A stretch of 64,000 nucleotides of DNA, from assembly GCA_024529925.1 (NCBI GenBank), contig JAFEUB010001421.1, positions 434,001 to 498,000 of the forward strand. The letters run 5' to 3'. This DNA comes from Ophthalmolycus amberensis (taxonomy: Eukaryota; Chordata; Actinopteri; Perciformes; Zoarcidae). Under the pieces are notes generated by a model. That model had not been told where the DNA came from. It worked only from the letters and a program-made list of their open reading frames with translations, and did no database searches. A program made the translations under genes and the position numbers. Positions within the stretch are counted from its first letter, which is position 1, and each line of letters begins with the position of its first letter. Below are positions 42,824 through 54,983 of the stretch, in pieces.

Positions 42824-43582
42824 TTAGGGGTGGGGGAAAATCGATACAGCATAGTATCGCGATATTTTGCGTGGCGATATTATATCGATACATGGACGCC
42901 AAGTATCGATTTTTTATTTTATAAACTATAAAAAAAACTTCTTTTTTTTTTTTTTTTGAAAAATCAAATCAATTACTTTTTCAGTCCACTAGATGGTGCT
43001 GAGTTATTTTTCTGGTGAGGTCAGCAAAGGTCCTGGGTCAGCGTGATTGGTATGAAGTTGGTCAAAACAAAGAGAGACATCTGGCCTCACAACGGGGTTA
43101 AATCTGCCAACAGTAGCCGGCTCATGGGGAGAGTGCAGCGCATAACTGTCTCTCTGCCCTCGACGTCCACGCATCGCAAGTTATACTGAGTTATATAACT
43201 CTTCTGTCCTACTTATATAAGTTATAGTTCATATACCGAGTCCACATGTTTGCATTCAGTTAAGTTGGACTATGTTGTAATACAAACGGTTCAGTTTGTC
43301 AGGTTCATGCAACATTTATGACATTGTTGGTCAGTCTGTCTGCTTGACAATCATATTCTGCTGCAATAAAAATGATTGAAGTGAGATGAACAGACTGAAA
43401 ACTTTATCTTATTAGATAGAACATGTTGACACAGTTTTCCTTTGGGGACATCATTTGAAGTGGAAAAAAGTATTAAATTGCAATATATGTTATTGCAATA
43501 CTCAGAATATCGCAGTATCATGATATATCGAAGTATCGTGATAATATCGTATCGCGAGATCTCTGGCGATTCCCACCCCTAA
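42824..43582. mobile_element. Non-autonomous DNA transposon (MITE) with TTAGGGGTGGG termini
   Basis: The left end TTAGGGGTGGGGGAAAATCG and the reverse complement of the right end, TTAGGGGTGGGAATCG, form a terminal inverted repeat. The subterminal sequences are rich in ATCGATA/TATCGCGATA motifs, mirrored on both sides (ATCGCGATATTTTGC on the left; ATATCGTATCGCGAGATC on the right). About 759 bp, no transposase frame. It sits within an AT microsatellite, so the target duplication cannot be read. Confidence 0.75.
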
Positions 43583-43817
43583 TATATATACACACAATAT
43601 TGTTCTGCCACATAACTAATTAGACATTGCAGTCACTCACTGCAGTTGTCTATTTGTTTGTTGGCAGGGAGAACAAAAGGACCAGCTCTGTGTCTCAGCT
43701 GTGCACATGGCTCCCAGCATCCACAGTCCAACAATAAACATTGTGTGTGTTTTCCTTGGTACCTTCATCAGACCACATATCAAATACTGTCCGCAGCATA
43801 GGTAATGGCAGTGCGTC

Positions 43818-43900
43818 GTTTCATTTCATTACATTTTTACATTACAGTCATATAGCACAGTGATTCTCAACTGGTGGGTCGTGACCCACAAGTTTTCCAG
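43818..43900. repeat. SINE-tail trace and hAT-Charlie-like terminus
   Basis: CATTTCATTACATTTTTACATTACAGTCAT (43820-43850) looks like a reversed SINE tail. CAGTGATTCTCAACTGGTGG then GTCGTGACCC (about 43859-43887) resembles the terminal repeat of Charlie-type hAT elements. No opposite end was found. Confidence 0.3.
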
Positions 43901-45987
43901 AGGAAAAAAAGCGAGGACTAAGCAAAGAGTTGGGGGAGCAAGGCTGTTTTACGGAAACAGGGTCTGAGCCACAGGGGTCCTGGGGTGTCTGTAGCCCTCG
44001 GCCAATTCGATTGCAGTGTTGATGTTTTATTGCTTTTACATCTAAACTGTCCTTGGAGCTTGCTCTTATCACAAACCCAAATCAGGCTCCAGGTTGCTCT
44101 GCAAACAGGAAGGCCTGATTCCTTTGTCTCAAAGCACATGGTCAGATCCCAACACCTTTATCCAATAGGTAAAGTTGCCTAACCATAGACCCAATCATGC
44201 AGCAGTAGCTTTGTGCAGGACTATTTATGGACTAATTAACAAATTAAGCGATAAAAAATAGATTGGACTATAAAGAATTCTGTCACATTATAGGTCTCTT
44301 GAAAGGATTTTCTTTTAAAAGCAACCTAAAAGAATCATTGGTTTGCTGTTAGCTATGTAGGTAACCATGCTCCCTCCATAACCCCATGCACTGCAGTTTG
44401 AAAAACCAAATATTACCATCCCCCCGATAAGCAGAGTAAGATGGTTTTGAGTGCCTACTTTTTTGTTGGGCCCTCACCCTCTAAATGAACGGACGCTCGT
44501 GTGTGCACACACAACCACTCCAGGCAATTGCAATGCAGACAATTGCTATTTCACCATGCCAGTCCCATCCTGCAAACCAGCCTTTGATCAGCGCCACGGA
44601 CAGCAGCCGAAGCGCCGCTCCTGCACGCACACACCATTTGTTGAAAAGTTGATGCACAAGAGGGCCCGGCTACAATAATAAAGCTGCAAAAATAAATTGC
44701 CCCTGACTATCTTTGATTTAAAGGGTGTAGAAAATACAATTCCTGTCTTTGAACGCGGCTTTAAAGCCGCATTAATTGATTGTTTTGGTTATTTGTTGCA
44801 GCCTAACATAAAATGAATACAACACCGTCCTTTAAACAGTTGACATGGAGAGCCTGTAAGCAAGCACTTGCCGATTTAACACTTGCAGTAGACTCGCGGC
44901 AACATTATAATTCATTTGAAGGGGTGTTTGTGGTCCCGGGATAAATGCAAGTCCAATATTTACTGTCCTAGTTCTTTTTTGGTCTCCACCAACTTTCCGT
45001 GCCAAATCTCTGTCTGTTTGGCTGCTAAATGCTCCACTCTGTTCACCAGCTAGTTGCTAACTTTGTCAGGCCTGTGTTGCTGTAACTGTTGCCTGCCCGA
45101 CGCAAATACACAAAGCATTGTGAGTTTGTAAGTATTGGAAGAGAATTTCTTTTTTTGGTGCGTCATGTGGTTTCGACTAACTAGTTCACTCAGCAGTGAG
45201 ATGAATAGATGACAAGAGTGTTGGGTTTATAATGCTCATGCTTTACTGGGTGTCCCTGCAACCCTACAGTAAAGCGTTTGAATCCAGGGGGTGATTCGGA
45301 AGCCACGCTTTTTAATTTATTATCTGACCGGGCCTCCCTGCATCCACCCTGCCGCCCACCTGCGGCGGTACACACGCCGCATCTTTGCCCGTAACCAATC
45401 CCGGTGATTTGTCAGCCATGTGCAGCCAAGTGAGGTCTAATCTGCTGTATCTGACAGCTATCAACAGTGACTAAGTGGCCAAACATTTGGTATCGACTGT
45501 TCCCCCAGGGAAGCCGTCACTGATGGAGTGGAAAAGGTAACAATGTTGTCCCCCGGGGGAGGGGTGAAGGGAAAGCAACCAGGTCCATTCCGGTAACCTC
45601 ACCCACCCACTGCATTTGGTCACACAGCGTGAGCAGCGAGTCAGAGGGGCTCGCACAGAGTGAGCCTCACGTCAGTGGCCCACTTGATCTTTTCATCTTA
45701 CTTAATTAGCACAGCAGTGTAATCCCTGCAGGGGAAATCCACTGATTTTGTGTTTGTGTGTGTGTGTGTGTGTGAGACTCAAACACAGAGAGCAACAGAG
45801 GCCAATTATGAGACAAAAAAGGTAATGTTAGTAGAGGAGAAACAGAGAGATAATCTACAGCAATCAGAGAGGGTTTGCATTCTGTAAGGAACGTTTTTCC
45901 CATTCTTCAGTTGCAGTTTAGTGCCTGCAATGACCTAAAAGATTTGGGTCAATGTTTTTGATTTGACTGCTAGGTGGATCACGGTTG

Positions 45988-46071
<84 letters not shown>

Positions 46072-46782
46072 ATGCAGTCTTGTCAACTGAGAGGACACTG
46101 CTGCTCTCCCTGGCCAGTACAAACCAGATTAGCGGGATAATCCTGATTTAACAGGCTTTATTATCTTTTATTTAGTAGCATCCGAGTATCCATCTCCACT
46201 GAGGTCCTGTCCCCTGAGACTGATGCACGTTGTCCGTAAAGTAAAATGTAAAATGTATATAATTCTACTCTCTTTAGAGGCCATTTTCTCTAAATTACTT
46301 TTTTCTCCCTCTGATCCAGACATTTCACCAAACTTTACAGTTTCATTCCTCGCTATGTTCTGAAGGTGTTTCCAGAGGGCTTTGTTCATATATCATAGCC
46401 TTGTTCCTAAAAACATGGTGAAAATGGATTTTTATTTGTGGCTGTTGACAATAGTTTCTGATTGATGGAGTGATACAAAGAGATATCCAACATTCCCTCT
46501 GTAAAAACATTCGGCTCTAATTTGTCAAAAAATGAAACAAAAAGAATATTTGAACCTGGCTTCATCCAATGTTCACATTTCTGTTCTGGAATTGTATGCA
46601 AATTAGCACATACTTAAGAAGGTAATGTCTCATTTGCTTATTTAAACCTACATTTTCTAAAAACTTGTAATAAAAATAAAAATCCTTTTTAAAATCTCAC
46701 TGTTTTTTGGGGAACGTGCAGAAACACAAGGACTTGTTAGTTTTAGAGCAGCGCGGCCATATTTGTCCAAATTATTTAATTA
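43901..46782. other. Non-coding stretch
   Basis: No gene recognised. Contains (GT)n runs at about 45752-45773 and 45989-46070. Open frames such as 45963-46151 are translations of the microsatellite. Confidence 0.4.
45989..46070. repeat. (TG)41 microsatellite
   Basis: 82 bp of uninterrupted TG dinucleotides ending before CATGCAG. Confidence 0.95.
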
Positions 46783-46790
46783 CTATAATC

Positions 46791-48356
46791 CAGTGGCGGG
46801 CCGTGCATTTTATACCTGGCCTTCAGTGCTGTCCTACTACAGTTGAACCACCTCCTAATAACCTCATTATGACGCCACAGCTATATATACACGGTTATTA
46901 TTTGTTTCTAGGGGTGTAACAGTACACGTATTCATATTAAACCGTTCGGTACGAGGCTTACGAACCGAACAATACGTTTGAATAATACTAGTGCATTTGG
47001 AAAATGCAGAAGCTTAAATTGTGGGAAATATAATGTTTTCGGTGGAACGCTCATCCCGGAACCACAACATTGTACTCTGGTGAGGCGCGTGTGTTCTGGG
47101 AGGCACACTATGCTAAACTAGCTTAGCAGGAAAACAACAGCAGCACACAAGCTACAAACTCTCCCCGCAGCGTTTAGCTGTTACCTACTGATTCAAACGG
47201 GGCTAAAGCAATCGCCACACAATCCACATTTCTCCAGACCATAATTCTTGCTTTGTAAAAGGAAACAACAGACCGAATGGAGAATCAAATGTCCGACCCG
47301 TTCCCGACCCGAAATGTTCCAGCCAGAGGTCCTCCTGCGGACGTGTTCGTTGAGTTGTAGATCCACTCGGGTCTCAGTTAAAGTTTTCAGCACCGTAGCT
47401 TGTAAGTGGCCTGTGGTGCTATGGTGTCGTGTTGCTGCCTTGGTTAGCCACCTCAGGTTAGCGTAGCGTAGCTCCAAACACCAAGACGCTCAGTCACAAA
47501 TAAAACACATTCTTAGCCATGACGTGCAACGCTTCTCCGACGCTGTTAGCCAGACATACCGTTCGTACAAATCCTTTTCCATGCTGGGTCAGGGCTGCTA
47601 GCTGTGGGGTTGGCCGACCCTTTCTTACGATGTCCATTTTTTCCTGAAATGTCCTTCTCCAGAAAGGCGTTTCCAGTAACTCCGCCACCCAATCCGTTTC
47701 TCCTCCTTCAGCCATTGAGTGTCAACAAAACAAAGCTAGGTAAAAAAAGAAGAAGAATCTACACCAAGCAAAATGGTAAAAATGTCATGTCAATGTCATA
47801 ACCTTTTACATATCTTTCAACTTGAACTCTTACTACTAACTACTAAATTCTGCTAGCTAGCTTCAGCGTCACAACAGTCACGCTAGCCCATTGACGAATC
47901 CTGGTGCAGGTTATTGCTGAGCTGCACGTTAATGCTGAGGTACTTGTAGACTACCTCGGTAGCTCTGGCATGTCAAAGAACACGCCCAACATGTCAAACT
48001 AAAAATCTGATTGGTTGGAGACTATGACAATAAACAATATCGTCTCCATTTACTTTAATCTGCAAAGTACCTAGAGGGCCTCGGGCCTCTCTCCTTACCT
48101 AGAGACACAGAGGTGAAATCTGTTTGGATAAAAGCTCTACTTAAAACAAGCTGCACTGGAAGCAGCGCTGCAGGCTGGAAGCAGAGCAACTGAGGAAGGC
48201 AGTAGCTGTGCAATGAGAAAAAAACTAATGGGAAAAATAATTAGAATACATGTAGTGTATTTATGACAAATGATTTAATTATAAAATAGCTATAAGTTTG
48301 GTGATTCTGTTTAGACCAGCAGAGAAGGCTTTGCTGGCCCTGACGGCCCACCACTG
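46791..48356 (-). mobile_element. hAT DNA transposon, internally deleted, with 8-bp target duplication
   Basis: The ends CAGTGGCGGGCCGT (46791) and, reverse-complemented, CAGTGGTGGGCCGT (ending 48356) form a 14-bp terminal inverted repeat. The flanking octamers CTATAATC (46783-46790) and CTGTAATC (48357-48364) differ at one base, a hAT-type 8-bp duplication. A transposase N-terminal remnant lies inside on the minus strand (47193-47715). The region 46911-47190 begins AGGGGTGTAACAGTACACG and contains CCGTTCGGTACGAGGC, which looks like part of another known type of fish repeat nested within. The catalytic part of the transposase is missing, so mobilisation would need a relative. Confidence 0.75.
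47193..47715 (-). pseudogene. hAT transposase N-terminal remnant (ZMYM/TTF-type)
   Basis: The first frame (47494-47715) reads TDWVAELLETPFWRRTFQEK and then MDIVRKGRPTPQLAALTQ, resembling the N-terminus of the hAT transposases related to ZMYM1-like proteins. The second frame (47193-47477) contains TRHHSTTGHLQATVLKTL, TRVDLQLNEHVRR and a CCFLL/GLEKCGLCGD region in other frames, the TTF-type zinc-finger neighbourhood. At least two frameshifts separate the pieces. The DDE/hAT dimerisation core is absent. Family placement is from motif style and the element's hAT termini. Confidence 0.5.
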
Positions 48357-48364
48357 CTGTAATC

Positions 48365-51300
48365 CAATCCTCTCTGGTGCTCACACTGTGGAGGAGGAAA
48401 GGAGATGGGCTGCTTTGATGGTACTGATTGCAGCGTAATTGACAACAAATAGATTTTCCTCACCTTGCATTACACTGTATTGATTCCCCATCATTTTGTT
48501 GCAGGTTAATCAAAGTGGTCAGTAACCAGGGGTAGTCTCACGCTGTTGATCCCTTATTTCAACCCAGGATGTCCGACTAAAGCTTGAGGAGTCTTAGAGC
48601 GACATATATGCCAAAGTCATCAGGAGCCGGCACACTCCGGACAACGTTTCTTTCCGCTCACCATACGTCTGAGTGCATCTTTGCATCAGGCAGAATAGAT
48701 TGAAGTGTCTCATCCTCCATCTCCACCAGCTCAAATATATACCATAATTTCAAAGAGCGGTTGTTCCACAGAGCCGTGACACAACATTGCATCATTTTTT
48801 TTCTTTTATGCAACTCGCCTGCTATGCTAAATAAATTGCTGCCGTCCCTCACAAGTAAATATGGAGCACACATTTTCTTGTCATCGTGTCCAATGTTCTC
48901 GACAAGTGGCTCAAATATGACCACCCAATTCGCTACTAGTGGGGGAATAAATCCCCACCCAACTCCCTCCCTCCATCTTGACGCCGGCGTTGATGGTCAG
49001 TTATGGCCATTTACAGTCACTGCCCCACTTCCTCTACATGCTGTGGTGTAGCCCGTGGAGGACTTTCTCGATGAGCGCGCTCATAACTCAGACTGCTGGC
49101 GCCTCACAGGCCGTCATCTGTTACCACTTCATCCGTCTCCTCTGTGGTGTTTTTTTACCTGTAGATAAATCGCGTGCGGGGCCTTGCGAATGTCTCAAAG
49201 GACAAAATTAGATCGCTGTGTACCTGTCAGCCTCATGGAATATGGAATGGAGAAATTCTTACTGGGCTAAGCTAAGGGGGTTTAAGATACCCTAAAACCT
49301 CGAGGACAACGAGGCACGAAGCTGCATGCCAGTCAATGAAAAGAATGTCGAACTGGCGTCCTGTGCTTTTACGACGACACGCCGTTTATATGTGGACATA
49401 CCAGCTCAGCTCGACTTGTCATTACTGTACATGCAGTAGCTGCAGCAATACAACAAATTCTAATACCTACATGTCAATTCTCTCTCAGGAGTAGACTACC
49501 TCTACCATTTGCATAGAGCAGCAGGCAATCGTGGACACAGAAAAGCGCCGCTGGCGCACATCCCCGGTGTACATAGCCGCCGTCAGTGTCTGCCAGAGAG
49601 GTGTTTGTTTACTTTAGAAATCGCTCCATACCGAGGCCTCCGCCATTCACTGCAGTGTGAAGCGGCGTGCCGGTGTGCATACCGTGATCAGCAAACAGCG
49701 CGTCGAGATGCCCTTCCTTTGATGTCTGTCCCCTCGGATCTGTCTCTCTGCGGAGAGCTGCAAAGCTCGGGAGGAGAGCAGGAGGAGGAGGGTGAGCACT
49801 TGTGGTTGGAGCCCGATGCATCTGTGGATCCGTTCGCATGTCAGGGAAGTCATTACCATCGCAAACCTGCGAGACAGCCCGGCTTTGGGGAGAGAGAGAC
49901 AGCCCGCTTTTTATTCCCCCCGTCCTTTCCGGAGGAGTGTCAGCTGGGATTCGGTGGAGGCCTGTGAACTGGAAGCACCATCTCAGCAGAGACCGTGCCT
50001 GGCTCTCATCCCGAGGACAGGAAATGAATGATATGGGTTGCTGTGCCCATGCATGACTGCCATTAGCACTGAGCACAGAAAGTGACAGATAAACAGTGGA
50101 TTAGAGAGCCCATTCTCTGATATCCTTGGTGACCTGTGAGCATGGAATTAATGGAACAACACACTATGGCTAATAAAATATACACTACCTTTCAATGATA
50201 CTGTGGGCTGCTGCCAGACTGGCTGAGCCACTGCACCAGCAATGTATGAATTATACACACAATTTCCATTTGTTGCAGACAATAAAGGACGCAAACAAGA
50301 GAACAGTGCCGAATCTTTAGATGCAACATTTGCCATCTGCTGAGATGACCACACTAAACACTGACTCAAACCACATGATAAAGCATCCATGCAACCTTGC
50401 AAAAAGGAGCACAGTCAAATATAACATTAATTCAACAAACATCTCACAAAATGAACGCAATATACAAAAAACACAGTTCCCCACTCGTCTGAGACACGCA
50501 GGTCACTGGATTCTATAAAGGTTAATGACATTCAAATAGGCCTTAGAACCAAACTAAAGCTGACATTAGCTTCGGAAACACCCCCTTACCCCCAAACCTG
50601 GTCTATTATGACTAATGCAGTGAATGTTTGGAGCATGCGGACCGGACAGGAACACTGTCGAAAGGTCACCTTACTGCTTAATAATGGATAATGCCACGGA
50701 GCAGGAGATACGGGATCAAAGATTGGACCCAATTGCAGCGAGTTGAGGAGGCAGCAGGACAGCTTCAGTGATTTAATGAAGGTAGACGCAGTAGGTCTGG
50801 CTTTGGGCTTGTTCCGAGTTGAGCTGCATCCTCGCTTTGAAAGTGGACGAGAGTCGGCGGCAGCAGCAGGGGGAGTTTAAAACAAACTGCGGTCAAGTCG
50901 GACAGTTGTCAGCACCCTTCAAAGAATACACAGGAAGTCAAAAAACAGCTATATCCTATTAGATCCGATCTGTAGGCTTAGTTTACAGACCTCGTTTGGA
51001 TTTATTTGAATGTTTGTAAATATATATATATGAAAATGTTTGTATCTGGCATTGTATGCTGTCCTTTTGATGTCTACCTGGTAAAATACTTTGATGCTCG
51101 TTTCGATAACGATATGAATAAGCTTTATTACTATCAGCCATGCAAGATATGTTTTTTAGATTGAACCTTCATTGCCCAACATGAGACTAATGGCCAACAA
51201 TCTCGTGTTAAATATTACAATTTCGCAGAAACATGGTGTTTCTTTTTTTTAAACTTAGAGCTAATTAGCTCTTTTGATCTGGCGTCTGCTGCTGTCTGAT

Positions 51301-54275
51301 CTCGTCCACTGTCCAGGTGACGCGGGGATGAAGCTGAGGATTTACACATTCATGTTGCACATTAAAGCAATCGTGAGCTACTGCAATCCTCACATAACCC
51401 AACGTGAAGGCATCAAACATTTGGGTGTTTGATGCCTCGGTCGAGCTTACTGCAAAAGTCTGACCTTTATTGCAGTGAAGCACGAAAATAACAGCATTAG
51501 ACATGATGTAGCATTAATGATCTGTTTCTTAAAACAACAGAATAAAACTTAAGCTGAACCAAATTCAATTGCCTTCTGTACAAGGGGGTTAAAGATCCAA
51601 AGCATTCTTTTTTTCTTCTAACTTTTTTGAGGATGCTCTCATAATAGAATTGCAGCACAATTTCCAGACCGACCAGACATTCAGAGGGAATTGCTTTCCC
51701 TAGAAATGCTTTTGATTCCCTGAAATGTGTCCCTAAACAGGAATAAAGTGAGATGAAATGATGTTCTTGTTCTTGACAAAAACAAGCCATTAATGGAACT
51801 CCTCACTCCTGAGACACTCAGAGTCACAACGGAGGGCAATGACTTATTATTCTCTATTTTCGACGAGCCAAACAGACGGATACAGAAGCGGGCGTGCGAT
51901 CACACTCAAGAGTCCAACATAGTGTGGCCAGTAAGCATGAAAAAGTAGCTGAATGACGGTAGTTCTTCAAGGATTGGGAACCTTTGTGAAAGTAGCCTGA
52001 TAGCAAGTATTCTTTTACACCTTGATGGTAAAATCTAATGCATTGACTTTTCGGGAGCTGTGTATCCCCAGGTGTATCCCGGGAGGTGTGTATCTCCGTA
52101 CGCTCTCCGTTTGAGGCACGATGCCGGTTTCTTCTTCTGACGTCGTCACGAGCCGCAACAAAATCTCTCTGCTGGCTGTTTTTAGAAATCAGTCAGCTGA
52201 ATATTTCTTGGAAGGTGCACCGTATGCTTACATAAGGGAATGTTTCTGTGATTTCTCCTCGCCCTACAGTGCCCCGCGTTATCACGTCGGTGCCGAAGGT
52301 GTGATGCCGTTGATGCGATCGAGTGGGACATCTGTGAAAAGCCGGCGGGCTAGCTCTTCCACCACTTGCCTGAACGAGCCACGGGCTCTGCGCTCAGTCT
52401 AAATGCGTGCAACAGGGAATTGCTCCTCCTGACATGTAAACTAGCTTTAGAGCCATTAAGAGAGATTTGACCTTCGGAAAACTTCATGTCGCTGGGGAAT
52501 GTTAAGTGCTCCAGGCACTGCAGAGGTCACCACGGGCGATATGGCAAGATGAAATGATATGTTCGGTTCAAAAGCACTTTACTGTGCATTGCTGAAACGA
52601 CAGAAAAAAAGGCAGCTGGTCTTAGACTTTCTTCAACATTTCTCGAGACCTTTCCATTTTGTTGAGTTTGAACTTCTGGGTTGTAGAATCCATACTACAT
52701 ATAGGACATAAACATTCATCTGTACGGCTACATGCCCAAACCAACTAGCATGGTTTCTAAAGACAGGAAGGGAATACACATTTTATGTGAAAGTGTCAGT
52801 GATTTTATGTATGCCACACTTCCACGTTAGCTCGTCAACTGCAAACACTTGTGAATCACTGCATGCATCTCTGATTTGTTCAGCAATTCAGGGGCCGTAT
52901 TCATAAAGCTTCCAAGTACAAAGAGTTGCTGCTAGTGACGAAATTCTAGGAAAGCTCTATGAATTATGATGTCTTTTTTAAGAATTTCCCCTTACAGTTA
53001 AGGCAATATGCTGCTGAACATTAAAGGTTATTCAAATAGCCGTTTAGGCCTTACGAGAGCTCCAAAGCTGAAAATTGTTAGGGGTAAGGAGGAGAACTTT
53101 TAAGAGGCTTAAGAGCTTCTTAAGCAGAGAAGACAATGGTGGAAAGATGAAGAAGTCTGAATAGAGACTAAATTCTATGATAAGGCCGATCGATTTCATT
53201 GTCCATTCTGTCTTCACTGTACAGGCTGTTAGTCTTTAATACAATTCACAAGAGGGGTATTTATTGACGTATGATGTGAAATGAAAAATGGCAATTTGTC
53301 TGTGACGTAACATGCGTAACGTAGTAACAACACTCCTGTGGTTATTTTAACCTAATTGACGATCTTTTCCTAAAACTTAACTATGCACTTTTGTTGCATA
53401 AACCTAACCTAAGTAGTTTTCTGTGAAGACGGAAATTTACTTTGGAAAAACTGTTTGCATGTAATGAGTGAAAAATTGACAGGTCTTTTCATGAGACCTG
53501 GCCAGTGCTAACGGAAACCATCACGAGCGTTGTGCTCTTACAGTAAGAAAGCACTGCATATCAATACGGTCTTCTTCCAGGTTCCCCTTTGAAACAGCTC
53601 TGAGATTGTCCTCTTCAACAGGATGTGCTACTTGCAGTCAGGAGTTACTTGATTGGAGGGTTTCGAAAGTAGGTGAGACTGCTAAAATGGACCCTGATGG
53701 CGCCCGTGAAGGATCACTCAACTCCTCTGACCTGCACTTCACACGGAGGTGGAGGCGGATGAATAGGGCGGACGTGGTTGTTATCCCGAGCATCAGGCCT
53801 TTAGTGTGGCTCTCCCGGCTGCAGAGAGAAGCTGATGTTGCTGCACACTTCCACACAAAAAGAACACGTTTGTAATGCTAGTGAGCTTGGTCGAGCTTGT
53901 TGGATTATTTATCATCAATTGCTGTTGCGAAGTCATTCACGACATAAAGGAAGCCGCCTTGTTTCGAAGCGTTGGGCAGCATCTTTCAGCACGCGGCCTG
54001 TGAATATTAATTGGGGAGGTACGCTCAGGCAGTGGATATTTGCTTAAGAGGCAATGTTTGAAGTCGTTCCAGAAGCACAACAGGGAGCTGAAACCCATGC
54101 CCCCCCCCCCAAACAAAGAGAAGAGACTATAATATTCCTTATACTTTGTAAGCGGTTCACATCTGTTTCTTTACCCTCGTTGGATGAACTTGAAAGTCAA
54201 CACAAATTCAATCGTTTTGCTCCTCCGGGAGACGGGGGCAGAAAAGTGGAGGAGCAGCAGACCCGCATTAACATT
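48365..54275. other. Non-coding stretch, no gene recognised
   Basis: Contains a GC-richer patch at 49500-50050 with overlapping open frames on both strands (152 codons plus, 155 codons minus), but neither shows a domain or clear splice sites. 52121-52402 and 53606-53875 are similar. A possible DNA-transposon end is annotated at 52888. Otherwise no recognisable repeat. Confidence 0.4.
52888..53200. mobile_element. Possible DNA-transposon remnant (PIF/Harbinger-like?)
   Basis: GGGGCCGTATTCATAAAGCTTC at 52891 resembles the terminal sequence of a fish DNA transposon family, and the following 300 bp has AAGAGGCTTAAGAGCTTCTTAAGC palindromes. No right terminus or transposase was found. Confidence 0.25.
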
Positions 54276-54280
54276 GCAAA
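54276..54280 (+). repeat. Target-site duplication (left) of the sushi-like element
   Basis: GCAAA, repeated exactly at 57704-57708 after the 3' LTR. Confidence 0.9.
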
Positions 54281-54964
54281 TGTGAGGATTTGTGTCTAAC
54301 TCTGCTGTATTTCCCTCAGTAGGGTCCTACTACGAGTCCCGCCCACTGCCGCGCCTCTCTCCGTAGGCACAGCTGTGCCTCATCTCCTGTGATCGCCTCC
54401 AGCTGACATAAATACTCCTGTCACTCTCATTCCAGTTGTCAGTCCGTCCGTTTACCTACCTGGTATTCCGACCCGTGAGTAGTCCATTTGTTCACTCTCT
54501 GAAGATCCGCTACTAACGATGCATTTCGTTTTTTCAACTTGCCTGCCGTACAGTGTCGAGCCTCGGGTTTTCACCTGTACGAAGAAGCCTTCCAGTTAGT
54601 TCCTCGGAGATCAACTGTGTAGTCTTGGCGTTCCTGTGTCGAGCCTCGGGTGTCACACAGACGATCCAGCCTGCCTGCCAGCCACGGACGTTGACCGGCC
54701 ACTTCCCGGCTAAGATCCGAGCGGAGCGCGAGGACGCGCCTCCGTACTGACGTTTGACAGTTTTCCTGTCGGCTTCGTCTGCCGCTCAGCAGGATTAGCC
54801 ACTTTCCGGCTTGGAACCGTGCGGAGGCGTGGAGACGCCTCCTATTGACTTTGTCCATTTCCTGTCTTTTCCCTTGACTGAGAGAAATAAATTATCGTGG
54901 TTTTGAAATAGAACTCTGCTGTCTGAGTCTGCATTCGGGTCCATGAACACACCACATCATAACA
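54281..54964 (+). repeat. 5' LTR (684 bp)
   Basis: It begins TGTGAGGATTTGTG and ends CACATCATAACA (TG...CA). A TATA-like ATAAATA lies at 54408-54414, the predicted transcript start at 54438 and AATAAA at about 54885. Internal imperfect duplication: GTCGAGCCTCGGGT occurs twice, and the blocks GGCCACTTCCCGGCTAAGATC and AGCCACTTTCCGGCTTGGAAC repeat about 100 bp apart. Open frames here (54553-54750, 54571-54858) recur in the 3' LTR and are not genes. Confidence 0.92.
54408..54447 (+). promoter_or_regulatory. LTR core promoter: TATA-like box and predicted start
   Basis: ATAAATA at 54408-54414 is followed 30 bp later by GTCAGTCCGT at 54438-54447. This decamer is the exact reverse complement of the primer-binding site at 54967-54976, which independently marks 54438 as the likely first transcribed base under the self-priming model. 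Confidence 0.7.
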
Positions 54965-54966
54965 GA

Positions 54967-54976
54967 ACGGACTGAC
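54967..54976 (+). other. Self-priming primer-binding site
   Basis: ACGGACTGAC starts 2 nt after the 5' LTR and pairs perfectly with the predicted transcript 5' end (54438-54447). I recognise no tRNA 3' end complementary to it. In the Tf1/sushi group, reverse transcription is primed by the element's own folded-back RNA 5' end. Confidence 0.7.
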
Positions 54977-54983
54977 CCTAACT

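Noticed and set aside
45963..46151. Open frame of Val-Cys repeats
   Set aside because: Pure translation of the (TG)41 microsatellite.
49509..50076. Overlapping long frames on both strands in a GC-richer patch, considered as a first exon
   Set aside because: No domain, no convincing splice donor or consistent codon use; open frames on both strands point to composition.
54553..54858. ORFs in the 54.5 kb region
   Set aside because: They recur almost unchanged at 57292-57597 because both lie in the LTRs; not genes.
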